From a bacterium (GTDB taxonomy: Bacteria; Fibrobacterota; Chitinivibrionia; Chitinivibrionales; Chitinivibrionaceae): a stretch of DNA of 64,000 bases. The stretch covers positions 1 through 64,000 of the forward strand of contig JAIFMU010000052.1 of assembly GCA_020048285.1 (NCBI GenBank). Direction: 5' to 3'. Below are positions 42,532 to 50,995 of this stretch, one piece after another; position 1 is the first letter of the stretch, and the number at the start of each line of letters is the position of its first letter. A program made the position numbers and the translations under genes. The notes under the pieces were generated by a model. That model saw only the letters and a list, made by a program, of their open reading frames with translations. It was not told the origin of the DNA and did not search any database.

Positions 42532-45126
42532 ATGAAAAAAACAACTCAGGCGATTATTGCAGCTTCGGTCATGATGTTCCCTTCAGCTCTCTTTGCCGCT
42601 CAAGATTATGCAAAAGCACTGAATCTTTCGACAAAATTCTTCGGTGCTCAGCGCTGTGGAACCACTCAATCGTGGATGCAGGATTCATGTCACTGGCATG
42701 ACAAAAGCATCAATGGTGTTGACCTCTCCGGAGGATGGCATGACTGTGGTGACCATATCAAATTTGGTCAGACCAATGGATTCGCCGCAGCAATGATGCT
42801 TCACTCCTATATGCACTTCCCATCTGCGCACAAAGACAACTATTCCCAGGCGTTTTCCGCTGGTTCAAAAGACAACATTCCCGATGTTCTCAACGAAGTA
42901 AAAGTATTCACCGACTATCTTCTTAAAACGCTTGTAGGAACAAAACTCTATTTTCAAGTTGGATCGTCTGATGTTGATCACAACTCCTGTTCAGAACCAA
43001 AATGGCGTACAGAAAATGAACCGACCCGTGGGGGAACTCGAAAAGCATTCTCTGTCACTGATGGTGGCGCTTCAAATATTGCCGGAATGAATGCTGCTGT
43101 TCTTGCACTTATGTCTGAAGCATATCGTCAATATGATGGCACTTATGCTGACAAGTGTCTTGATATGGCGAAAAAGATGTATGATTTTGGCGACAAAAAA
43201 CATACTTCACAGCCTTCTGTGGGCGATAACGGTTCAAAAGACAACACCTACGAAGCGGGTGAATGGATTGATGACATGGCATTCGGTGCGATTCAACTCT
43301 ATGCTGCGACAAAAGATGCGAAATATCAAACGGCGGCTAAAGGGTTCATGGATGACATCCTGCTCAAAAGAAATTTTGTCGATGCAACAAAGGATCTTCT
43401 TCCTAGTTATTTCGCAATCGACTACACCAATGTCGCACCACTTGCGGCCTATTCCTTTGAACGGTATACCACAGAGCCATCCTATGCGGCAAAACTGAAA
43501 ATTGAAACCGAAGCATATATCAAAACAATGAATTCTATGGGAATGGCCTTTTTTGAAGGTTGGGGAAGTCTCAAGTATAGCAACGCTGCGGCATATATCG
43601 CACTTCTGAGCTATGATCTTGACAATACCTACACTGCAGCCAAAGATTTCGCTAAAAAGAATATCGATTTTGTCCTTGGTGACCACGGCTCTATTCCTAA
43701 TGATGCTCCGGCGGGGTATAGTTTCCTCGTTGACTACGGTACTTCCTATCCGAATGGACAAATTCACCACTCCGGCGCAGCGGGAATTCAAGTGGCTGGT
43801 GACTTTGACCTTTGGCACTCAAACAGCTATCAAAACAAGAAAAAACTCATTGGTGCGGTGGTTGGTGGTCCAACTGAAGCCACTGGGGGATACCACAACG
43901 ACCGCGATGAAGCGAGTTGGGGTGGTGTAAGTGCGGCGGTGAAATCAAACGAAGTTTGTATCTACTACAACGCGCCTTTTGTTGCAGCTGTTTCAGCACT
44001 TGTTCAGCTTGAAAATGGAAATCCAACGAATTACTACCCTACCGATGTGGTGCTCTCTTCTCTTACCATGAGTGAAAAACAGCCTGCGGGAACACTGGCG
44101 GCAATTATCACCGCCGTGGACCGAAATTCTGGGGACACTCATACCTTTACCATCGAAGGTACTAGTAACGAGTTTGAAATTTCAGGCAATCAGTTGAAAA
44201 CAAAACTGAGTCTCAATATTGGCGACTACAAATTGAAAATTAAGGCTACCGATAATAAAGGTGGTTCGTTCACTGAAGATGTGACGATTTCAGTTCAGCA
44301 GGGTGATTCAAAGGATAATATTATCTATGATCTCGGTTGGTATGGCTACACAGACAGCGACGGTTCTAAAATCAACGGCAAAGCAGGAGCTCTTGATTCT
44401 GCAGGAAATGCAGCTCTCTTGAAAGATGGTGTGGTCAAGGCAACCTTTGTAATGATCAAATCAGATGAAGCAAAAATGATCTATCCAGACGGAACCCTTG
44501 CGATTGATTCTATACGTGTAGCGAATAAAGTCAAATCGTTTAGTGCTTCTGCATTTATCAAAATTGAGTATAAATCAGACAATGACTTTATACTCGCTCT
44601 TCCTATGGGTGTTGATTCGAACTTCGAATGGGCAAGTTGGCAGGCTGCTCTTCCCAATACAAACAATGTTTTGAAGACAGAAACATTTGAACTTAATTCT
44701 ACACGTTTTGCAAAACCGGATTGGGCAACAAAAATCGCTCCATGGGACAAAACGAAAATGTACAACTTCGCAATTAAGCCTTCATTTGAAGGTGCCACAG
44801 GTTCAGTTGAAGTTCAAACTGTGGTGATAGATGGAGTTCAGCCAACACCGATTTTTAATTCAGTTGTTCGTTCTTCTGGATTTGGTGTTACTACAACCAC
44901 TAATGCTTCCAACGTAAACCTTTCATTTGCCGCGAAACAGGGTGGAACTGCAACGGTTTCTCTCTATTCAATGAACGGTCGCGAAATGGTTCGGGCTCAG
45001 AATGCCGTAAGTACCGGAGCTAACAGCATGAATATTTCAACCCGTGATCTCGCGGCAGGAATGTATGTAATGCGTCTTTCGGTAAATGGATTGGTATCGA
45101 CAAGCAGAATTTCAATCATGAAATAA
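42532..45126 (+). CDS. Secreted GH9 cellulase
   Basis: An exported glycoside hydrolase of 864 residues. The signal peptide ends near SALFAA. The GH9 domain (about 24-500) carries the base motif GGWHDCGDHIKFG, then WRTENEPTRGGTRKAFSVTDGGASNIAGM, IHHSGAAG and the acid Glu in SNEVCIYYNAPFVAAVSAL. A cadherin-like domain (SLTMSEKQPAGTLAAIITAVDRNSGDTHTF...YKLKIKATDNKGG), an accessory beta-sandwich with FAKPDW, and the same C-terminal domain as GH8 (LYSMNGREMVRAQ...GMYVMRLSVNG) follow. AAGG lies upstream of the ATG. It probably acts on crystalline or soluble cellulose together with GH8. Confidence 0.93.
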   Translation: MKKTTQAIIAASVMMFPSALFAAQDYAKALNLSTKFFGAQRCGTTQSWMQDSCHWHDKSINGVDLSGGWHDCGDHIKFGQTNGFAAAMMLHSYMHFPSAHKDNYSQAFSAGSKDNIPDVLNEVKVFTDYLLKTLVGTKLYFQVGSSDVDHNSCSEPKWRTENEPTRGGTRKAFSVTDGGASNIAGMNAAVLALMSEAYRQYDGTYADKCLDMAKKMYDFGDKKHTSQPSVGDNGSKDNTYEAGEWIDDMAFGAIQLYAATKDAKYQTAAKGFMDDILLKRNFVDATKDLLPSYFAIDYTNVAPLAAYSFERYTTEPSYAAKLKIETEAYIKTMNSMGMAFFEGWGSLKYSNAAAYIALLSYDLDNTYTAAKDFAKKNIDFVLGDHGSIPNDAPAGYSFLVDYGTSYPNGQIHHSGAAGIQVAGDFDLWHSNSYQNKKKLIGAVVGGPTEATGGYHNDRDEASWGGVSAAVKSNEVCIYYNAPFVAAVSALVQLENGNPTNYYPTDVVLSSLTMSEKQPAGTLAAIITAVDRNSGDTHTFTIEGTSNEFEISGNQLKTKLSLNIGDYKLKIKATDNKGGSFTEDVTISVQQGDSKDNIIYDLGWYGYTDSDGSKINGKAGALDSAGNAALLKDGVVKATFVMIKSDEAKMIYPDGTLAIDSIRVANKVKSFSASAFIKIEYKSDNDFILALPMGVDSNFEWASWQAALPNTNNVLKTETFELNSTRFAKPDWATKIAPWDKTKMYNFAIKPSFEGATGSVEVQTVVIDGVQPTPIFNSVVRSSGFGVTTTTNASNVNLSFAAKQGGTATVSLYSMNGREMVRAQNAVSTGANSMNISTRDLAAGMYVMRLSVNGLVSTSRISIMK

Positions 45127-45151
45127 TCTCGCTTGATTTCTTAGAACTGTG

Positions 45152-45181
45152 GGGCTGTCTCAGAAATGAGGCAGCCCTTTT
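45152..45181 (+). terminator. Terminator of the cellulase pair
   Basis: GGGCTGTCTCA (45152-45162) pairs with TGAGGCAGCCC (45167-45177) around a GAAA loop, with TTTT after it. Confidence 0.85.
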
Positions 45182-45239
45182 GCTTTACAACAGTGAAAAT
45201 ATCTAGTAAAAAGGGTAACAAACCATCGGTGAACGGTTG

Positions 45240-45950
45240 CTACTTTATCAATCTCACCGCAAATCCCACGGGAATCAACAGAAACGCCGTCATATAGGCG
45301 GGAGGAAAATTACACGCCAAGGCAAGCGGAAAACCCACGCCGATTCCGATAATCGCGATAATCGCCGATCGCACCACGGCAGAACAAAACCCGTTTTTCC
45401 CCGTGTCCGCCAAGAGAGCCGGAAGAATAATCAGTGCCGTGGTCAACAACGGCCCGATTGTCACAACTCCCACCGTGACCAACGAAATTACAATCCCGCG
45501 AAAGAGAGTTGGCAGATAGCGCAGATGCGTAAATCGACGCAATGAATCTTCATCGATTGCATAGAGTCGAATCGCCGAAAAGCGCGCGACCAAAACCGCA
45601 AGAGCCACCGCAGAAATGGCGATTACAACGATCAGATCCCCAGAACTGACCGCGAGTATTTCCCCGTTGAGCAGTTCGCGGAACTCTGACTCCAGCGACG
45701 GTTTCATGGCGATCACAAAGCGAGTCACCACCTGCGAACCGATCAAGATTCCCGCCAGAACCGCCTGCCGTTTGATCGGTGAAAGCGGGCGATTGAGCAC
45801 AAATCCGTAGAGAATCATCAGCACAATCACCGCAGGAACAATTTTTCCTGCCGTTGAATCGATACCGCCGGTGAGTGCGATCAGCGAAATAACCGCGCTC
45901 GCCGCCGAAGGGAGTGACAGTGCCGTAAGAAGTTCATTTCGAATCGACAA
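45240..45950 (-). CDS. znuB: ABC-3 family metal transporter permease, start region abnormal
   Basis: About 236 residues of a ZnuB/MntB-type permease with six or seven membrane helices, ending LIPVGFAVRLIK. The region GTLLSIRNELLTALSLPSAASAV lines up with the family's GxxxVLRR...DALSHAALPGVA, so the usual first helix is missing. The best start signal (GAAGGAGG and an ATG at 45978) is out of frame: it reads ADFIGRNTLVDSK and stops. Removing one T from the TTTT run at 45966-45969 would join that ATG to the permease frame. The TTG at 45950 is used here; CTG at 45974 is another choice. It may be a frameshift mutation, an assembly error or recoding. Confidence 0.65.
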   Translation of the reverse strand: MSIRNELLTALSLPSAASAVISLIALTGGIDSTAGKIVPAVIVLMILYGFVLNRPLSPIKRQAVLAGILIGSQVVTRFVIAMKPSLESEFRELLNGEILAVSSGDLIVVIAISAVALAVLVARFSAIRLYAIDEDSLRRFTHLRYLPTLFRGIVISLVTVGVVTIGPLLTTALIILPALLADTGKNGFCSAVVRSAIIAIIGIGVGFPLALACNFPPAYMTAFLLIPVGFAVRLIK

Positions 45951-45970
45951 GAGTGTTCCGTCCGATAAAA

Positions 45971-46585
45971 TCAGCCATGAACCGTTCCTCCTTCGACCCG
46001 CAAAACCCGCGAACCGTTCATCCATGCAGTCACATGCGAAGTGGCCAAAACACATTTTTGTTCCACCGTTACCATCCGGTGAAGTAACTCGCCCAGAGCC
46101 AATTCGGTCTCCGCATCCATGTTCACTGTCGGTTCATCCAAAATGAGACAGGCCGGATCAGTCGCCAAGGCACGCGCAAAAAGCACGCGCCGACGTTGAC
46201 CGCCTGAAAGTTCCCCGAACCGCCGATGAGCAAGAGATTCCATGCCCACCTGTTCAAGTGCGAGCATGGCCTGAGACCGCACCGCTTTGCCACCGGACAA
46301 AAACGCGGTCAGCACAAGATCGAGTGCGGTTACCGGAAGTGATTGATCGATTGGTAAATCCTGCGGAACCACGCCGATCTTTTCCTGTGGGATGTTCCAA
46401 GTAAACGATCCACCCAGCGAAACCTGTGTCCCCAGAATCGTGCGGATAATCGTCGATTTCCCCGATCCGTTAGCGCCTTCGAGAATGACAAATTCGCCGG
46501 CACAAAGTTCAAAGTTCACCGCCGAGACAATCGCGGTCAAACCGTAGCCACACACGCCATCGACCGCGCGAAACAAGAGACTCAT
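45971..46585 (-). CDS. znuC: ABC transporter ATP-binding protein, zinc/manganese type
   Basis: A 204-residue ATPase of the metal ABC transporter. Walker A GANGSGKST near 37-45, the Q loop VVPQDLPID, signature LSGGQRRRV near 125 and Walker B CLILDEPT near 147 are intact, with the switch His in ATSHV. It is shorter than usual for ZnuC at both ends. Its ATG overlaps the stop of the binding-protein gene (ATGA, 46582-46585), and its end overlaps the permease start signal, so the three are translated in series. Confidence 0.87.
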   Translation of the reverse strand: MSLLFRAVDGVCGYGLTAIVSAVNFELCAGEFVILEGANGSGKSTIIRTILGTQVSLGGSFTWNIPQEKIGVVPQDLPIDQSLPVTALDLVLTAFLSGGKAVRSQAMLALEQVGMESLAHRRFGELSGGQRRRVLFARALATDPACLILDEPTVNMDAETELALGELLHRMVTVEQKCVLATSHVTAWMNGSRVLRVEGGTVHG

Positions 46586-47469
46586 TTGACCGCCTTCAGA
46601 AGTTGGTTCAGGTTGAATTTCTGCAGTTCGATCCAGCTATTGACTCCTTCAAACGCTCCCACCGCATTGGCAATTTTTACCACCGGCGCCGATGTGGAAA
46701 CAGAAAGTTTCTTAGGAATCTTGGCTGATTGCGACTGGTTGTGAATAATCAGATCAGCTTTCTGAATCCGCGCCACCTCTTCGATTTTTTTCAGGTGAGA
46801 AGCCGTGGGAGGAACCCCCGGTTTTACTTCGATTGTCCCCACCTGAATCATGCCGTAATAGGCGCAGAGATAGGCGAGATCTTCGTGATACGCCACGATT
46901 TTTTTCCCTTTGAGAACCGCTCCTTTTTTGGCAAGAATCGTTTCCATCGCGCAGATCTGTTCACACAGTTTGTCGCAACCGGCTGAATACACTGACTTTC
47001 CCGCGGGATCGGCACGAGTCAGCGCATTGGCGATATTGTGAGCCATCTGGTGTCCAGCCTGAGGGCCAACATTAAAATGAGGATTTCCTTCGGGGTGTTG
47101 TTCACCTTCCGTGCGCGCAATCGTTGTCGGTTTGTTGAGCACGGTGATCCCTTTTTCCAGCGAAATCCATCCAGCCTGTCCTTCGGTGATTTTCGGATTG
47201 CGCGCCGATTTCGCCAAGGCCGGAAGCCACGCATGTTCCGCATCGAGTCCCAAGGTAATCAACAGATCAGCCTTGTTGAGAATGGGAAGAAAATTCGGTC
47301 GTGCCGGCACCGCATGAAGGTCTTCTTTTCCGGTGGCCAGCGATGTTACCACCACTCTATTTCCGCCAATCATCCTCACCATATCGGCGATGTCAGGAAT
47401 CGAAGTGACCACATTGAGCGGTTTCGCACCGGCGATTGTTATAAGCATAAGTATCAGTAGTTGTTTCAT
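46582..47469 (-). CDS. znuA: Metal-binding ABC transporter solute-binding protein (ZnuA/TroA family)
   Basis: A 295-residue exported cluster A-I binding protein, starting with a signal peptide of about 15 residues. Candidate metal ligands are the His in DLHAVPARP near 52, the His in GNPHFNVGP near 140 (family: DPHxWLDP), the His in AYHEDLAYL near 196 and a C-terminal acidic position. A short HPEGNPH stretch replaces the long His-rich loop of enterobacterial ZnuA. Zinc or manganese is expected. The three ABC genes and the two upstream genes lie in one direction with small gaps. Confidence 0.88.
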   Translation of the reverse strand: MKQLLILMLITIAGAKPLNVVTSIPDIADMVRMIGGNRVVVTSLATGKEDLHAVPARPNFLPILNKADLLITLGLDAEHAWLPALAKSARNPKITEGQAGWISLEKGITVLNKPTTIARTEGEQHPEGNPHFNVGPQAGHQMAHNIANALTRADPAGKSVYSAGCDKLCEQICAMETILAKKGAVLKGKKIVAYHEDLAYLCAYYGMIQVGTIEVKPGVPPTASHLKKIEEVARIQKADLIIHNQSQSAKIPKKLSVSTSAPVVKIANAVGAFEGVNSWIELQKFNLNQLLKAVK

Positions 47470-47524
47470 ATATACCTTTATTATTTCAAATCATTGTTCA
47501 TAGAATCTTTGAATCTTTGAATCG

Positions 47525-48757
47525 TTACCTCTGCGTTCCATGACTATGAAAGCCAATGCTCATGTCATACTGAAGTGTCAGTCGATGCACCGGATCGATA
47601 TTTGGCGATTCGCGATAGCTAGAACCCTCGAGACGGAGATACTGATAGTGTGTCAGTTCCACCGTAGTAAACAGGCCGACTCGCTTTTTCAGCCACAAAT
47701 CAGATTCGTTCGCTTGAAACAGTTCGCCGTAGGTTCCGAAATGCAACCGCTGATTATGGCGGTAGTGAACATGCCCGAAAACACCGTGGCGGAACCGATT
47801 CTCCTGAAGTACAGTTTCGCCGAAAAGCAGTTCGTTCTCTTCGTAAGTGCCCAACCATTCGGCGCCCAGATCGAGATTGCGGTATTTGTTTGCCGTCAGT
47901 GGATGCCAAAACAGCGTCAAATCTGAACCAACCACTGCTTTTGAATAGGTTTTCCCTTCCACGCGATTGCTAAACCGATGATCCTTGCGCCAGATTCCGC
48001 TCACGCCGAGATCGGCAGACCAGTTTTCGCCAAACTGAACCGAACTTTTCGCTCTTCCCAAAAGAGGAAACGACCCAATCGGCTTGTTTTTAACCGTAGT
48101 AATTGGCTCTTCGGGATCCTGAATTTCTTCCGCATCGACGATTTCTCCGTTTGATCCGTGCCAGTGCGAACCGTGTTTGGTTAGCCCCAGTTCAGCCGCT
48201 CGCTGATCGAGATCAGAATCAAATGCCGAAGGATCCGAATCGTGTGTGTGAGCGCGCCACCCTTCGGAAACACCGGCGGTCAGTTCTAGAAAAAACGGCG
48301 TCGGTGCGAGCCATGAAAGTTCCGTGCCAAGGGTGGAAAAGTGTCCGCCCTGATACTCGATCAGCAACCGTGGATCGGCGGTAAACGGCATGGCGTGAGC
48401 GTGAAACTGGTTCCATCGCCCAACCTGCGCCAGTTTCCATCCCGCCTTGAGCGACAAGTTAGCCGGAAGTGAATGAAAGTGGCTGTAGAGTTCGTGAAGT
48501 TCCACACCATCGAGCGTAAAGTTCACATTAGCAGTCAACTCGGCATAGGGATCAATCGCTGCGCCGAGAATCAGTTCTCCTGAACGAACGGCAATTCCTT
48601 CGCTCGTCGCTTCGCGCCACTGGCCGTTCACATCGGAAATATCGGTGACTATATCGCCGGTGAATCCTATTGAAGGATTGAACAGACTTTCGCCTGTTCC
48701 TCCCACAAGAGTACTCGCGAAAACAGTGCCGATCAGCAGTGCTTTCTTAGTGATCAT
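47525..48757 (-). CDS. Outer-membrane beta-barrel protein with His-rich segment
   Basis: A 410-residue exported protein with a signal peptide (ALLIGTVFASTLVGG) and alternating beta-strand pattern ending in an aromatic/hydrophobic strand before SHGTQR. A loop near 170-210 is rich in His (RAHTHDSDPS, LTKHGSHWHGSNGE), and FHSLPANLSLKAGWKLAQVGRWNQFHAHAMPF near 90-120 recalls porin-like proteins found next to zinc ABC transporters. A role in passing metal across the outer membrane is inferred from gene order and histidines. The start overlaps the end of the lipoprotein gene by 11 bases; the ATG at 48757 has GAGGG upstream. Confidence 0.65.
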   Translation of the reverse strand: MITKKALLIGTVFASTLVGGTGESLFNPSIGFTGDIVTDISDVNGQWREATSEGIAVRSGELILGAAIDPYAELTANVNFTLDGVELHELYSHFHSLPANLSLKAGWKLAQVGRWNQFHAHAMPFTADPRLLIEYQGGHFSTLGTELSWLAPTPFFLELTAGVSEGWRAHTHDSDPSAFDSDLDQRAAELGLTKHGSHWHGSNGEIVDAEEIQDPEEPITTVKNKPIGSFPLLGRAKSSVQFGENWSADLGVSGIWRKDHRFSNRVEGKTYSKAVVGSDLTLFWHPLTANKYRNLDLGAEWLGTYEENELLFGETVLQENRFRHGVFGHVHYRHNQRLHFGTYGELFQANESDLWLKKRVGLFTTVELTHYQYLRLEGSSYRESPNIDPVHRLTLQYDMSIGFHSHGTQR

Positions 48758-49265
48758 GTTCGTGTCCACCCTCTTCGATCAGGAATTTAACTGTATCGCC
48801 GACAGCCAAATTTGAGAACTCAACGGTGTAGACTCCGGCGGTCAGATCGTGGAATTCAAAGCCCTGTTTTATCTCTTTTGCTGAAATTCCCGTAAAGTCT
48901 GATGCATGGCTGTGGATTTCAGCTCCTTTTGCATCTTTCAGTTCAACGGTTATTCCTGTTTTGTTCACAAAGAGAAGTCTATCAGCTACAGTTTCACCAC
49001 TATCAAGCGCCACAGTGTAGGACACCATTCCTGTTGATGCGGTGGGAACCAATTTGTAACAGGTGTGTTCTTTATTTGCTGCTTCATTTGAACCGGTTAC
49101 GATTTCAAATGGGCCTGATGCAAAATGAATTTCTGAATGCTCAATCACTTCGGCAAACTCTTTTTGTTCCGTTGTAAGTGGAGTAATAACTTCCGTAATG
49201 GTGTCTTTACAGGAAACAGCAACGAGTGAAAGAGCGATAAGTACACTAATAGTAATTTTATTCAT
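48747..49265 (-). CDS. His-rich lipoprotein at the head of the metal operon
   Basis: A 172-residue exported lipoprotein with lipobox VSC near residue 19. Histidines occur in EHSEIHFASG, KEHTCY, AEIHSHASDF and at the very end (GGHEHDH), which suits metal binding. No named family is recognised. It is the first gene of the run lipoprotein, barrel, binding protein, ATPase, permease. It might capture metal at the outer membrane or buffer it in the periplasm. Confidence 0.6.
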   Translation of the reverse strand: MNKITISVLIALSLVAVSCKDTITEVITPLTTEQKEFAEVIEHSEIHFASGPFEIVTGSNEAANKEHTCYKLVPTASTGMVSYTVALDSGETVADRLLFVNKTGITVELKDAKGAEIHSHASDFTGISAKEIKQGFEFHDLTAGVYTVEFSNLAVGDTVKFLIEEGGHEHDH

Positions 49266-49333
49266 GGTAATTCTCATTTCTTAAAAGTTTTGGTAATTCA
49301 AGTGCGTGACAATGCAAATTCAAACGTTCCAGA

Positions 49334-49355
49334 TGAAACGATTGCAATTGATTCA
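49334..49355. promoter_or_regulatory. Candidate Zur/Fur-type operator of the metal-uptake operon
   Basis: An inverted repeat of 22 bases reads TGAAACGATTG then CAATTGATTCA, with nine of eleven pairs matching. It lies about 70 bases upstream of the first gene of the operon, where a Zur box would be expected. The dyad is seen; the regulator is inferred. Confidence 0.45.
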
Positions 49356-49531
49356 GCTTGAATCTTTGGGACTCTTGTAGGTGCTTACCATTTGTATTCT
49401 TTCAGAAATTGGCAGAATACGTTCGTAAGTCTTTCATTTAAAGCCACACGTCGCTAGCTAAAAGCAACAACGGAAATTCCGCGTTTACCTGTGGCTTGAA
49501 GCATTTCACTTTTGGCACCGGCTTGTCCGGA

Positions 49532-49894
49532 TTAGGAAATGAAAATCGGGGGAGCTCGAGAATTGAAAGAATCGGCAGGGGAAATGGATAGAGATGCGTA
49601 CTCAGAGAATTGTTCCACAAGAAATGTGGGAAGTATAAGGGTGAACACAAAAAGGGGCGAAGGAGTATCGGCACTGTTTGCGTGCCACACAAAGTAAGGA
49701 CAAAACTCGTCCGATTTAGAATCTGTCGCGTGGTGTGTACAGCTGTCACCATGAGATGTTTCAAGAAAACTGTGTGTATGAAAAAATTCTAATTCATTGG
49801 TAAACAACGTAAAAACGAGTGCAACCAATATGACTACAGCGAGTGAACTGCTGCTGAAACCTGTCTGTTGTATTGCTGTTTTCCATTGTTTCAT
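49532..49894 (-). CDS. Small His/Cys membrane protein, probably metal-related
   Basis: A 120-residue protein with one N-terminal membrane segment (LAVVILVALVFTLF), a metal-ligand-rich middle (FFHTHSF, SHGDSCTHHATD, EFCPYFVWH), a second hydrophobic stretch and a C-terminal RAPPIF. Small proteins with a signal anchor, His/Cys motifs and a C-terminal PP are found near heavy-metal efflux or stress genes in other phyla. The family is not certain. It begins eight bases after a strong dyad (49903-49924) and has no good ribosome site, so it may be translated from a short leader under tight repression. Confidence 0.5.
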   Translation of the reverse strand: MKQWKTAIQQTGFSSSSLAVVILVALVFTLFTNELEFFHTHSFLETSHGDSCTHHATDSKSDEFCPYFVWHANSADTPSPLFVFTLILPTFLVEQFSEYASLSISPADSFNSRAPPIFIS

Positions 49895-49902
49895 GCAACT
49901 AA

Positions 49903-49924
49903 TATACTACATCGGTGTAGTATA
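49903..49924. promoter_or_regulatory. Perfect dyad resembling BlaI/CopY-type operators
   Basis: TATACTACA-TCGG-TGTAGTATA is a perfect 9-4-9 inverted repeat directly before the His/Cys protein gene. TACTACA/TGTAGTA half-sites are typical of BlaI, MecI and CopY repressors, though their spacer is usually two bases. No such repressor gene is in the window. Confidence 0.55.
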
Positions 49925-49934
49925 GATCAACAGA

Positions 49935-50780
49935 TTACCAATTTGGTCGAGATGTACCCAATTGTGACAAGGCTTTTTCGCAGTTCCTCTGAATCATCGG
50001 ATCGGGGTGATTTTGAAACAGTCGGCACACATCGCGAATTTCCGGTGTATCCACGCCAAGTTCGCCGATCAGCCACAGGCCCGAGGCAACCATCGCCATT
50101 GAACGATCGTTCAGCATGGTTACAATGTCATCTTCAATATTTTGATTTCCAAGCTTATAGAGTGCTTTAAGTGCATTCGCTCGAACGCGATTACATCCGT
50201 CATTGATCAATCTTTTTAAAGAAAAAACCAGTTTGGGATCATCAAACTGTTCAAGCGCTTCAATTGCGTTCGCTCGGACGCGACTATCCGTATCGTTGAG
50301 CTGTTTCAAAAGAAGTAGGTGTTCACTTGATTGTGGGTAATGTCCCATAGCCTGAACGGCGGTGGCGCGAACTTTTACGTTATTGCTTTTCAACTCTTTT
50401 TCAATCTGCATACGAATCGATTCTCTTCGGCGAAGCACACCAAGAATCATAAGGCTGTGAATCCGGCTATTTTCGTCCTTGCTGTGAATTTCGTGAAGCA
50501 ATTCCTGCACTATTTCCGGATGAATACGGTCGATCAGTTCGCCCAATTTCACTCGGCTTTCGTGAGTCAGTTGCTGATAGTTTTCCACAATTGAGCTCCG
50601 CAAAATTTTTACCGTTGCATCGATGGCTGTTTTTTTCACGAGAGGATCGCCATGACGAATCAGCGCAATCGTTCCGTTGAGATCACGCATATCTTTGCGT
50701 TCTGCAAGTATAGCCAATCCTTCGCAGATTTCGCTCGGTATTAAAGAGTGAAGCATCGTTTCAATCTGAGTATCTTCCAT
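49935..50780 (-). CDS. HEAT-repeat protein
   Basis: A 281-residue all-helical protein with at least five HEAT-like repeats of about 31 residues, for example VRATAVQAMGHYPQSSEHLLLLKQLNDTDSR, VRANAIEALEQFDDPKLVFSLKRLINDGCNR and VRANALKALYKLGNQNIEDDIVTMLNDRS. No catalytic motif is present, so it is probably a binding scaffold. A -10 element TATAAT lies at 50853-50858 on the minus strand. The ATG at 50780 is preferred to an upstream TTG that would leave almost no leader. It is divergent from the flagellin gene; a link to motility is possible but not shown. Confidence 0.75.
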   Translation of the reverse strand: MEDTQIETMLHSLIPSEICEGLAILAERKDMRDLNGTIALIRHGDPLVKKTAIDATVKILRSSIVENYQQLTHESRVKLGELIDRIHPEIVQELLHEIHSKDENSRIHSLMILGVLRRRESIRMQIEKELKSNNVKVRATAVQAMGHYPQSSEHLLLLKQLNDTDSRVRANAIEALEQFDDPKLVFSLKRLINDGCNRVRANALKALYKLGNQNIEDDIVTMLNDRSMAMVASGLWLIGELGVDTPEIRDVCRLFQNHPDPMIQRNCEKALSQLGTSRPNW

Positions 50781-50916
50781 GATTTGCCGCCATCTATTCG
50801 CAAAGATTTCCAAGCCACCATTGTGCCTTGTGGAAATGAAATCTGCAAGCAATTATATACTGAGTTGATATTTAATAATCTGTGTTTCACAAATCATCCA
50901 TATTCAATTTAATTGG

Positions 50917-50943
50917 TAAAGTACATCCCGAAAGATCCGACAA
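50917..50943 (+). promoter_or_regulatory. Sigma-28 (FliA) promoter of the flagellin gene
   Basis: TAAA (50917-50920), exactly 15 bases, then TCCGACAA (50936-50943), which matches GCCGATAA at six of eight positions. It lies about 50 bases before the flagellin ATG, as expected for late flagellar genes. Confidence 0.75.
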
Positions 50944-50995
50944 GCTAAATACAAGGGCATGTACAAGGACGTACAGTCTGGAATTGGTGGACAAG

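Noticed and set aside
43234-43818. 194-codon minus-strand frame
   Set aside because: It lies inside the GH9 catalytic domain on the other strand.
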